Source of the DNA: Siphlonurus alternatus
Lineage: Eukaryota; Arthropoda; Insecta; Ephemeroptera; Siphlonuridae
Length of the DNA: 64,000 nucleotides
NCBI GenBank assembly: GCA_949825025.1
Contig: OX463788.1
Coordinates: forward strand, 36,884,390 to 36,948,389
Reading direction: 5' to 3'
In this document: positions 1-9,937 of the stretch, one piece after another
Layout: every line of letters begins with the position of its first letter
How positions within the stretch are numbered: position 1 is the first letter of the stretch
Notes under the pieces: model-generated
Told to the model about the DNA's origin: nothing
What the model saw: the letters and a program-made list of their open reading frames with translations, nothing else
Databases searched by the model: none
Translations under genes and position numbers: made by a program

Positions 1-857
1 ATAATAATTAGCTGTCAAAATATCAACATAGTTTTTATTAAAAATTATGCATTTTTTAATTATGTGTATACTGCAACGTACATTTTTTTTAAATTGCATT
101 AAATTAAAATAAACATACATTAGAATTATTAATTTACATTATTAAATCTGTGTATTAAAAGAACACAATTTACTGTGAAAGTTAATGGAACATGAGAATT
201 TTAAAGTACCTTTTTATTTCTGTAGCATAATATGAGGTGATAAAATTAAATTTTGTGTGAACAAGTAAAAAAATAAATAACGCAATAAAGTACGTTTTTT
301 TGTGTGTGCAATATGTGTATATATAGAGATAAATGTAGAATTAAATTATGTAAATGCTTTGAAAAGTAGATTACTATAGCTACTACTACTACGTGTAAAG
401 TATAAAATCTACTCACATAGATGAAGCTGATGGTTAAAGTCAGGGAGTTAGTTCACTGTGGTATACTTTGCAGAGACGGACTGAGTAGCAGCCATGTTCT
501 CAGCAAGCTGGGCAAGCAAGCACGGTGGAGTATGGTGTACTATATAGTATTATAGTACTTCACCACCCAATGGTGGTACCATCACCACCAAACATCCACT
601 ACTTTTAACTCGTGGGACTTGATAAAAAAAAAGTACTGTACAAACGATGCCAATAGCCTAGTTAGATTACAGTATATAGCAAAAGAAGCGAGTGCCAGTT
701 GGAATAGCCTATTGTACCCTTTTTTTTTTCATTAATTTTAAAGTAAAAGCAAGAAAATATTATTACATTATGTATAATTATTATTGTACAGTGTACACCT
801 TAGTGGGGTACGTAGAAATGGGGAGTTGAGGGCTGCTGCTTTATTTAGCATGTGGAT
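1..857. other. AT-rich stretch with a small GC-richer island
   Basis: No supportable gene. A moderately GC-rich island at about 460-600 contains CAAG/GCAAGC runs and an ATG in the context GCAGCCATG, but no open frame of note follows. It could be a promoter or a 5' exon; the sequence does not decide this. Confidence 0.3.
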
Positions 858-973
858 TTGAGGGCTGTTGCGCTATTCTGCACGTCGGTTTGAGATCTGA
901 TCGTGTGTACGTTCACTGTGCAGCGTTACGTGCAGCAGACCGGCTTGCAGAATATAGCGCAACAGTCCTTAAC
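858..973. repeat. Imperfect inverted repeat (hairpin)
   Basis: The left arm (about 858-892, TTGAGGGCTGTTGCGCTATT...) pairs with the right arm (about 936-971, ...AATAGCGCAACAGTCC) across a loop of about 45 nt. A second partial copy of the left arm (GGGAGTTGAGGGCTG) lies at 820-835. It is GC-richer than its surroundings. It could be a degraded MITE or an RNA hairpin; no target duplication is clear. Confidence 0.5.
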
Positions 974-1288
974 TCCCATGCAATTCCTACCCTACTCATT
1001 CTTATATTTATTACCTTGAAGGTATATAATATTATTATTATGAACGCAAATCGTATAAAGTCAGCAGCAGCAGCAGCTATTGCTTGCATCATGATATTTC
1101 ATACCTGGCCTGCATAAAATATTAATAAGATATAGTTATTGCATCTGGGGGAATTGTTAGAGGTTTATATAAGTGGCAAAAGCAAGCTTACTTGGCTGCC
1201 TGCAGCAACTACATGGAACACGATAACTTACAGTTCTCTTAATTAAAGGTTTGTGACGCTCACTTACATTATATTATATATATATATA

Positions 1289-1566
1289 GGATATAAATTA
1301 CTCAGGCTTACACCATCTTTATAACATGCATTCAAAAGCAAATTTCAAACTCATGTGAAACACCACTGGGGTACGATCCCAGAACTTTGGTTTTCCGGAC
1401 CAGTGCGTTGCCAATTACGCCAATTACGCGTAATTGGCAACGCACTGGTCCGGAAAACCAAAGTTCTGGGATCGTACTCCAGTGGTGCTAGCTTTTTCAC
1501 ATAAGTTTGAAATTTGCTTTTGAATGCATGTTATAAAGATGGTGTAAGCCTGAGTAATTTATATCC
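1289..1566. repeat. Long near-perfect palindrome carrying two head-to-head tRNA-like modules
   Basis: Arms 1289-1420 and 1428-1566 are reverse complements over about 130 nt with few mismatches, separated by about 7 nt. The inner part of the plus-strand arm (1428-1486) looks like a tRNA body. It has a D-arm (GCG, loop TAATTGGCAA, CGC), an anticodon-like arm (CTGGT, loop CCGGAAA, ACCAA) and a T-arm (CTGGG, loop ATCGTAC, TCCAG). The other arm carries the same module on the minus strand. The acceptor 5' half is missing, so this is not a functional tRNA gene. A head-to-head SINE pair or a foldback element fits. A (TA)n tract follows directly. Confidence 0.75.
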
Positions 1567-1632
1567 TATATCTATCACCATCTTCTCCCTCTTTACCTTT
1601 TCCCCTTCCTAATATATTATATATTATTATAC

Positions 1633-1766
<134 letters not shown>

Positions 1767-2605
1767 ATAGGTACTATTAGGCGCTTGCATGTGACGTCAG
1801 ATCGGGAGTTTCAAAACAGTCGGTGGTGGACTGGTGGAGCTACGCAATGTATAAGCATAGGAAAAAATATTAAAAAAATTATATAAAAATATATAAAGAA
1901 AATATTCTAAATTCTGAGATGAGCAAAAGTTTGTAAATGTTATTTTAAAAGTTCACCTCACATTTCTTATTTTCATTTTAAATAATTAATATATATTGCA
2001 TTTTTTTAATATTTTGCCTGCATGCAGAGTTCTCTACCAATACTCCAGCATGGCGGCCTGTGCGCGCATGTTTTCACTCAGCCCCTGAAAAGTAGACTGA
2101 TTGCGTTGCTCATGCAACCGCCTTATATTAAAATATTGTAAACACTATGTCCCTCACGGTTCTTTATGTGCAATAAATAAATACAAATATCCCAGCATTG
2201 CCTTTTTTGGGATAAATAATAATTAGGAAGACAAAACCATGAAAACCTAAGTCAAGATTCGACGGTCGCTATGCATACACTTCATTTAGTATTTAATTCT
2301 TTAGTGTAATTAAAATCTTATTTTGATTTTTAGCGTTAAAGAAATTTTATAATATAAAATTATGCAAAAGAAAAAAAAATATATATACATTTTATGTTTT
2401 AAATTTGCATGTTATTCAACAATTCATTTTAGTCATAATAAGATCTCAAATGATGATAGTAACATAAGAGTAATATATTTTCCAAGATTGTCATCTTACA
2501 AAACAGATATTTGTAAAAAATGACATAACAAAAAATAATAATAATAAAAATAATAGAATAATAATAATCAACACACCCCTTCTGCTGTTAAGTTATACAG
2601 TTGAC

Positions 2606-2607
<2 letters not shown>

Positions 2608-2681
<74 letters not shown>

Positions 2682-2684
2682 TAC
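2608..2684. repeat. (AT)n microsatellite
   Basis: About 75 bp of AT dinucleotide repeat, interrupted near its right end. Confidence 0.95.
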
Positions 2685-2844
2685 ATTATTTAATTTTAAA
2701 TTATAAAAGCCTTTTAGATGATGCGAAAGGTAGATTGGGAAAACCCTTCAAGGGAAATCAATGGAATGAATCATCATTATCACGAGTCGCAGCTCTCGAC
2801 TCTTATCGTGTGGGTTGCTACAGTGAAATTAATTTTAAATTTTC

Positions 2845-2920
2845 TGCGGAAGTTGTCGGAAATACATATTTTCTGGCACTCCTGTTTGTTATAGCAAATT
2901 TCAGCTTGAAATTTTTTATA
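2845..2920 (+). repeat. Diverged single copy of the 42.9-kb inverted-repeat family
   Basis: The stretch from TTTTCTGCGGAAGTTG to GTTTGTTATAGCAAATTTC resembles both arms of the inverted repeat at 42892-43072. One reading frame gives similar peptides in the copies (ALLFVI here, AALLFVIQ at 42.9 kb). Similarity is moderate. Because two copies face each other at 42.9 kb, a mobile repeat is more likely than a conserved exon. Confidence 0.4.
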
Positions 2921-3599
2921 GGTGTACTTTAAAAGTTGTAAGCTATATATCTGCAATATTGTTATATAACAGAAATTCGGACAGAAAATATAAGAGAAGC
3001 CGTCTACTCCGTCATTGCACTTTCAGTGAGAACGTTAAATTAACATGACTGTGGTTCACATGTCACGCTACGAGAGGCGAGTGCCCATGCCCGCCCCCAA
3101 GCATATTGTACTTACAGTACGAATATATTTAGAGGGCTCTGTCAGTGCTAGTGACAATATTCTATACATCATATAGTGTAGGATGAATTTTAATATTATT
3201 ATTTAAGTCGACAAAAAGTAGTCTCATCACTTGCTGACACCACTCTCACATATATTATGCTTTTGACAAGATTAAACTAATATATTGAGATAAATATAAA
3301 ATAATGTAATCATATTTTACAAAAGCATTGACCTTATGCCCGCCCCCTCACCTCTTTTGAGCTCGCGCATGCTTTAGATGTTAGCTAAAGCTGTATCCCT
3401 GCTCAAAAATCTTGAGCATATCTTTGCAAGATCTTGACAAGATCTTGCCAAGTAAACACGAGAAGACCAAGAAAGAGGCGCAACAGGGTTGAGTGCTGAT
3501 CTGTAATATTATTATTGGATATTATCCTTCTAAAAATAATATTTTAGCCAAAAATGTGAAAAAAATTACAAAATAAGATATTTTTGGTTCAACAAGATC

Positions 3600-4730
3600 T
3601 TGAGCAAGATAATAATCTTATTCAAGACGTCATTTCTTACGCAAGATCACAATCTTAACAAGAAACTCACTTGCGCAAGAAAATATTCTTTGCAAGATAG
3701 AAAATCTTGCTCGTGTTTTCGAATTTATCTCAAGATTATTTCTTGAGCTAGTTACCGTCTTGCGCACGATGGTAATCTTGTTCAAGAAGTCATTTTTTAC
3801 GCAAGAACAACATCTTGGCAAGTAATTAACTTGCTCAAGAAAAAAATCTTAAACAAGTTATCATATTTTTCTCAAGATTATTTCTTGGAGAAGTTACCGT
3901 TTTGTTTAAAATGACAATCTTGTTCAAGAAGTCATTTCGTACTCAAGATTTATATCTTGAGCAAGTAAAAGACTTGAGCAAGAAAAAATCTTACACAATT
4001 TTTCATATTTTTCTCAAGATTATTTCTTGGACAAGTTATCATCTTGCTTAAAATGACAATCTTGTTCAAGAAGTAATTTCTTACGCAATATTTATATCTT
4101 GAGCAAGTAATAGACTTGAGCAAGTAAAAATCTTGGACAAGTTTTCATATTTTTCTCAAGATTATTTCTTGTAGAAGTTACCGTCTTGTTTAAAACGACA
4201 ATCTTGTTCAAGAAGTCATTTCATAGTCAAGTTTCATATCTTGGGCAAGTAATAGACTTGAGCAAGAAAGAAATCTTACAAACTTTTTCATATTTATCTC
4301 AAGATTATTTCTTGGGCAAGTTACCGTCTTGTTTAAAATGACAATCTTGTTCAAGAAGTCATTTCGTACTCAAGATTTACATCTTGAGCAAGTAATAGAC
4401 TTGAGCAAGAAAAAATCTTACACAATTTTTCATATTTTTCTAAGTATTATTTGTTAGAGAAGTTATCATCTTGATTAAAATTACAATCTTGTTCAAGAAA
4501 TCGTTTCTTACGCAAGATTTAATCTTGAGCAAGAAAAAATCTTCAACATGTTTTCATATTTATCTCAATATTATTTCTTGGACAAGTTACCATCATGTTT
4601 AAAATGACAATCTTGATCAAAAAGTTTTTTCTTACCCAAGATTTTTTATCTTGAGCATTGCAAGTAATAGACTTGAGCAAGAAGAAATCTTGCGCGCGTT
4701 TTCATTGCGCAAGTGGACTGCGCAAGTGGA
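3600..4730. repeat. Tandem array of a ~142-bp unit, about 8 copies
   Basis: The landmark AATCTTGTTCAAGAAGT recurs with small changes near 3613, 3773, 3915, 4057, 4199, 4342, 4484 and 4608. Spacings are about 160, 142, 142, 142, 143, 142 and 124 bp. Each unit holds several short palindromes of the form CTTGNNCAAG and a TTTTTCTCAAGATTATTTC segment. The central copies are most alike and the outer ones most diverged, as expected of a satellite homogenised by unequal exchange. Confidence 0.85.
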
Positions 4731-5310
4731 CGATGTGAAACAAATGCAATGCGCATGACCGTTTTTTTATAACACTTAAGATGGATGGTTGGTGAAAATT
4801 GAAGCTGGTGAAGAAACATTAAGATTTTGTGTGTTTTTGTGCTAATTAGTAGTTATTACACAGTTCCAGGTAAGCTTTAACTTATGTATAGTTGTTTTTG
4901 TTTAATATATTGTTAAGCTCACACAAAATTGTCTGTTTTTTTAATGACATTTCGATGGCTTGACCTGCTTCCTGCTTGCTGAGCGGCTTGCAAACATGGC
5001 CGGGATGTGATGGATTCTGATCAAGGATTCGACAACCATACCAGATCGACAAAAGTTGGCTGTTAATTGTGCGCATAAATCAATGGCATAGCAGTATTTG
5101 GTTTGTATAAAGTTGATAAAGGTATGTATACTAGTACTGCAATGTATGCATACTGTGTATGCATATTATATAATATGCATGCATTTAAGTTAATGCAATA
5201 AATTGTGGTTGTATATGTATTAAATTAACATCGTTGTACAGTAGTGAAGTGTTTAAATTTGTTTTACAGTACAAAAATTGTTAATCATGCATTTAAATAT
5301 ATACTGTATA
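4731..5310 (+). other. Non-repetitive middle of the CAAG/CTTG element, with a strong splice-donor-like site
   Basis: This interval separates the 142-bp array from the CAAGATCTTG modules. A donor-like site TTCCAG|GTAAGC lies at 4869/4870, and an acceptor-like CTTTGATCCCCAG|GTTCC follows at 5478/5479. Together they suggest a transcript spliced across the element. No open frame of useful length ends at the donor, so this would be a 5' untranslated exon. The splice reading is inference from motif quality only. Confidence 0.3.
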
Positions 5311-5344
5311 TAATGCATCCCTGCTCAAAATTCTTGAGCAAGAT

Positions 5345-5430
5345 CTTGGGCAAGATTTGCACAATACCTTTTGCAATTGTCTTGAGCAAGATTTGCACAA
5401 TACCTTTTGCAATTGTCTTGAGCAAGATCT
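5345..5430. repeat. 36-bp unit tandemly duplicated
   Basis: A unit starting GCAAGATTTGCACAATACC and ending TGTCTTGA occurs twice back to back (about 5350-5421), then continues into GCAAGATCTTGC. The two units appear identical, so the duplication is recent. Confidence 0.85.
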
Positions 5431-5552
5431 TGCATGTCTAATTTTATCGAATATCCTTTATATGTCTTTGATCCCCAGGTTCCGCAGGCCTAGCCGTTAT
5501 TGCGTACGTGCATGGATAGAGTGAGAGGATTCATTGTGCGCTGAGCGGAGAG

Positions 5553-5654
5553 ATGAAGCAGGATGATGAATATCCACAGAAAGGAAACCAGCAAGACAAC
5601 TGCCGAACTTATAACGAAAACTATTATGTACTATGCATACCAGAAAAAAACTAA
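5553..5654 (+). CDS. Short hypothetical ORF, 33 residues
   Basis: An ATG at 5553 in the context GGAGAGATGA opens 33 codons ending in TAA. The product is hydrophilic (KQDDEYPQKGNQQDN near its start) with two cysteines. The frame is open further upstream to a TAG near 5515, and it lies 74 bp after an acceptor-like site (5478/5479). I recognise no domain. It could be the coding remnant of the surrounding element or chance; the GC-richer composition of 5480-5630 mildly favours a real exon. Confidence 0.2.
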   Translation: MKQDDEYPQKGNQQDNCRTYNENYYVLCIPEKN

Positions 5655-5815
5655 TTAAACTCTTTATTTTTTTTCAGATGATGGATAAATGTATGTGACG
5701 ACTGTGAGGTTTCTACTAGGTACCACATCTTGCAACCAAATCTTGAAAATCTTGTCAAGATCATGCATTTACTTACACAAATTTTTTCAAGTACAAATCA
5801 GTTGCAAGTCTTGTG

Positions 5816-6219
5816 AAAGATCTTGAACCCCAATAATGTTACCAAGATCTTGCACAAGAAAATATCTTGCCAAGATCTTGCACAAGATCTTGCCAAGATC
5901 TTACCAAGATCTTGCGCAAGATCTTGCCAAGATCTTGGCAAGATCTTGGTAAGATTATTTGGGCTCAAGATCTTGGGCAAAATTTGCGCAAGTCTTGAAG
6001 AAGTTTTGACCAAGATCTTGTGCAAGTCTTGGACAAGTTTTGAGTTTTGACCAAGATCTTGAGCAATAATCTTACCAAGATCTTGTCAAGATCTTCCACA
6101 AGAAAATATCTTGCCAAGATCTTGCACAAGATCTTGCCAAGATCTTGCCAAGATCTTGCGCAAGATCTTGCCAAGATCTTGCCAAGATCTTGGCAAGATT
6201 ATTGCTCAAGATCTTGGTC
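5816..6219. repeat. Two tandem 244-bp stem-loop modules of CAAGATCTTG sites
   Basis: In each module seven AGATCT cores follow each other at spacings 12, 11, 11, 12, 11, 11 bp. Starts are 5873, 5885, 5896, 5907, 5919, 5930, 5941 in the first and 6117, 6129, 6140, 6151, 6163, 6174, 6185 in the second, an exact offset of 244 bp. Each array is enclosed by longer inverted repeats: about 5816-5853 with 5939-5976, and 6049-6085 with 6183-6219. The second pair matches at 36 of 37 positions. In total 23 AAGATCTT octamers lie between 5818 and 6250. Confidence 0.9.
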
Positions 6220-6270
6220 AAAACTTGTTCAAGACTTGTACAAGATCTTGTTCAAGAAATTTCAGCAGGG

Positions 6271-8040
6271 TATGATTAACTATGTAACTGCTCCATTGGA
6301 CAAAAATATGAGAGTTTGCACATTTTCAGACAGTTTGTAAACAAATTTGTAAATTCTATTTAATCAGATTTCAAGATAGCCAAGTATAAACGTCCCCAAA
6401 CTGAGCAGTAGTAAGATCTTTAGATCTCTGTCTGTGTGACATGTCACGAATGGCTTGGACTGATTGTTGTGATGTGAGCTTATGAGGCTGCCATCCAGGC
6501 TATAACTATAGCCGCTCGAACAGGCTGACGTGATTGAGGCGTAATCTAGCGAGGAGCAGAGCATAAAGCTTAGCGTTACGAAACCACGTGTGCCTGATAA
6601 TCGCACCAATTTATCCCTGATTCACAAGACCACCCACAACTGTCTATATGCCCACTCACTGGCCACACGAGCACAAAGAAGACATCCTGTTATGTTGATT
6701 CTTAGATCTAGTATCGGATGCAAAACAAGGTGTGCAGTTCTTCGTATGAGTTTTACATGCTATTTGAATGTACACCCCTGAACACTACAAACTTTACCCT
6801 TGCTTTGTTTGTGGGTGTTACTATACGCAGTGTATATGGAGGCGTAGTGAACCAAAAATCTTTTTATACTGAGTGCTCGTCTTACCTCACCCAAAATTGC
6901 AAATCTGTATGTCTCGAGCTGGAGTCAGACATGGGACATGAGTTAAGTTCGTGCAGCTGTCTCGAGGTGTACACTTTTTTAACTCCGATGGTAGATATTG
7001 AACACTTTAAGAATTTACAATGCATGTTATGGTTGAGCTATAAGAAAAGTAAAATTACATATACTAGTAGTGAATTTTTTCTTGACATAGAATAGTATAT
7101 AATTATTTTTAAGCTACATAAGAAATAGATTTCCATTTATATGCCAGGCCCACGTGATGTCATTGCAACGCATATTGCATACTTTACTGGAGCCTGCTGC
7201 GCCATAGTGTTGTGTTGCATCCGCAGCGTGTAAGGGGAGAAAATGTAGAAAAAAATTAATTAAACAAATTATATACGGCAATTATTACATTTATATCGTT
7301 TCCATATCATCTGCTAGTTTATAAAGAATGCACAAACTAAATTTTCGTGTCCTTAAATAATTATACCTAGCAACAAAGTCAATTTTTCTAACTTTTTTCT
7401 TATTATTTTTGTTTCAATGGTTTTAAGCGTACGTACGGTATACGGTATGACAACAGTATAGGGGAAGGGAGGAGAGGTAAGCAGCTGAGCGTTATCCTGT
7501 AAGTAGGCAACCCAACAATCTCGTGGTGCTGTCCTATAGGACAATAATACTTATTGGTTATCATGTAATATTTTGAATTGAAATTATTAGCAATAAATTA
7601 ATGGATTAACATCAAACAATCAATATTGTTTTATTTCATATCATGAAATAATAAAAAAAAATCAGTAAAATAAAATAAAAGCATTCATTTATAGAGTCAC
7701 CATTTCTCTTTTTAAGATATGAATTCAAAGCATATGACAGCTGTCACAATCGCAAACTATTTGCATTGATATAGTTTTATAGAATAGAGGAATACATAAA
7801 AAAAGTTGGATGTTTTAAAGCTTTACGAGATGTTATGCGATTTGAATAAGCAGAAAAGCTTTTAAGTTTTGGTTCCACGATACTGAGCACATACAATACT
7901 TGCATCAGCGAACAAAACAGAGCAGTTAGGGGGTGAGTGGGTGAGTGGGTTGGGTGGGTGGGCAGACGTCCTCGCGCCTACACATAAGGCCACGAGAGCA
8001 TGGGAGGTGTGGGCGAGAGCTGAATTTCATGTTGCACGCC
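6271..8040. other. No recognisable gene; one 125-codon ORF of unknown status
   Basis: The part from 6400 to 7100 is less AT-rich than its neighbours. It holds a 125-codon open frame at 6718-7095 (plus), cysteine-rich in the middle, with no domain I recognise and no convincing splice sites. From 7130 to 7940 I see only AT-rich sequence. A short G-rich run of GGGTGAGT/GGGTGGGT units lies at about 7929-7962. Confidence 0.25.
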
Positions 8041-8041
8041 T

Positions 8042-8043
<2 letters not shown>

Positions 8044-8099
<56 letters not shown>
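8044..8099. repeat. (TC)n microsatellite
   Basis: About 55 bp of uninterrupted CT dinucleotide. Confidence 0.95.
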
Positions 8100-8101
<2 letters not shown>

Positions 8102-8572
8102 AAACTTACACATATCAGCAGAATAGCGACAATCGTTAAAAAGTGACCGTTCTACCATTATAGCAAGTATTTAACTTAATATTTACGAAATATATTATAA
8201 TATAATATATCGAATATATATTATCAGTAACTTAGTAAAAACTAAATTTAAACCAACTAAATATTATAACACTAATAAAAATAATAAATTATTGAAAATG
8301 ACATACTTCCACTAAATTAAAAATAAAACAATTTCAATGTACATATAACTTAAAATATTCTATAAACCATGCATACACTACATAACTCATGTCTTAAATT
8401 TAATTGAAATGTAGACCACGTAATTCCTTGAACATATATACATTATACTGAGAGTGGCATTTTAAAATTAATTTTATAGCTCTAAATCTTTCATGTCAAC
8501 TTACATGTTTTAGCTGAGAAATATACGCTATAATTTATGCTTAGTTAATTTGAAAGGTATACTGAATAGTGA

Positions 8573-8591
8573 ATATATATATATATATATA

Positions 8592-8622
<31 letters not shown>
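8573..8622. repeat. (TA)n microsatellite
   Basis: About 50 bp of AT dinucleotide with one GA interruption. Confidence 0.9.
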
Positions 8623-8625
<3 letters not shown>

Positions 8626-8759
8626 CATACCACATTTATTCTTTATTTTAACTTCAATTTGTTAGCTAAAATCTCAATCATACCGGTATGCATAATCATT
8701 ATAATGGAAAACCCCCATGCCATTTTTTTATTATATATAAGCGAATAGAGAGGGAATAA

Positions 8760-8946
8760 AAAATTATGCTGATCTGATTTTTTTTTCCAGATTATTGTTA
8801 GTCCAAGAGCTACAATTAAAACTATAAGTGAATTAAATGCTTCCTAGGGGCGCCTCTCCTTGATAAAAAAAAACAAAAAACAAAAACAAAGCTTCACGCC
8901 TCCAAGGGGCGTGATTGAACATTCAATAATATTTAAAAATAGTTAT
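8760..8946. mobile_element. Degenerate MITE, same family as 22972-23307
   Basis: It shares with the best copy a left block (AAATTATGCT, a T-rich run, CAGATT, GTCC.AGA), a centre with paired CGCCTC and a GGGGCGTG motif, and a right block (CAATAATATTTAAAAATAGT). The inverted arms are decayed and an A-rich insertion sits near 8867-8890. No open frame. Confidence 0.55.
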
Positions 8947-9105
8947 ATACGTGAGATACGTAAGAAAAATGAGAAATAAACTTTGTTCACTATTAATTTT
9001 TAAATATGTCACATGTAGGTTGTCTATTGTGATTATTTATTTTCTATTTATTAAGATTTCACAAAATTAACACTTAATATTTTATTTGCAAAGCTTCATT
9101 TAAAA

Positions 9106-9164
9106 CCAAGGTGCAATGTATAGAGGTTTATATATATAAACCTCTATAAACCTCCATACACCTT
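9106..9164. repeat. Short hairpin
   Basis: CAAGGTG...TATAGAGGTTTA pairs with TAAACCTC...CACCTTG around a TATATATA core; the right side carries a partial duplication of the TAAACCTC motif. Likely a small foldback remnant. Confidence 0.55.
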
Positions 9165-9896
9165 GTTTAAAACAAAATAAAGGTCATAGCATATAATAAT
9201 AATAATGAAATTGTCATATTATCCGTCTATCACGGGTAGGGTGACGATGCTATTCTCACTTCAGATTTGTTTACTTTCTTTCTTTTCACTTTTATTGTTT
9301 TTAGACGTAATAAATCAATCTTGCTGAAATATCATTAAAAAAAAACTCTATTATAAAAAATTTGATTAAACAATTTTCATACACATTGAACGTATAAAAT
9401 TGAAAAAAAAAGTGCAATTACATAATAATTCTTTGACATTTTGAACATAATATATAAAATATATGCGATGCTGCTTGTAAACGAGTATAGGAAAGCAACC
9501 CTAAATTTATGGAGTTACTTTGCGTATACTTTCCTTGATTAATTCCTTTTATTTTAAGTTCCATCACTTAAATTTTATTTCTTTATTTACTATATTATAA
9601 TACATGATTATATTATATGCATATTTTTTTTTAACTTGTGACTTGGTTTGTCACTTGTTTTGATACTATTAAAAATAAGGGCCGGTTAGACGGACTTGCC
9701 AAGCACTCTTTGTTGTCATCCTCTTCTCACTACTCGACACCAGCAACAGCAAGCAAGCAGCCTGCATGCGTTAGAATATTTCACATGTATAACGAGATAA
9801 AATGTTGCATGTCGTAGCTGCCTGCTTGTCCCTGCTGCCTACCGTCAAGGGGTAACGACTTCGGAGGGGAAAATAAAGAGAGAGAGATGAGAGAGC

Positions 9897-9937
<41 letters not shown>

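Larger units (their letters stand above)
3397..6270. mobile_element. Putative foldback-type element rich in CAAG/CTTG palindromes
   Basis: The left end (3397-3416, CCCTGCTCAAAAATCTTGAG) and the inverse of the right end (6250-6270, CCCTGCTGAAATTTCTTGAA) form a terminal inverted repeat. A second left-type end lies at 5319-5338 (CCCTGCTCAAAATTCTTGAG), so a 0.95 kb inner unit is also possible. Almost all of the interval outside 4.72-5.31 and 5.44-5.70 kb is made of CAAG..CTTG or CTTG..CAAG palindromes. Each outer end abuts a TA, which may be the target site. I see no transposase, so a non-autonomous foldback transposon is the best description. Confidence 0.5.

Noticed and set aside
1371..1480. 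Assembly hairpin artefact as the only explanation of the 1.3-kb palindrome
   Set aside because: The arms differ by several bases (for example GGGGTACG against GGAGTACG reversed), which an artefactual fold-back copy would not show.
3600..6250. CRISPR-like array
   Set aside because: Units are imperfect, the spacing is not repeat plus unique spacer, and the context is eukaryotic.
5798..6340. Overlapping open frames on both strands through the CAAGATCTTG arrays, encoding ILARSC / DLAKIL repeats
   Set aside because: The palindromic unit has no stop codon in most phases, so all frames stay open; there is no evidence of a protein.
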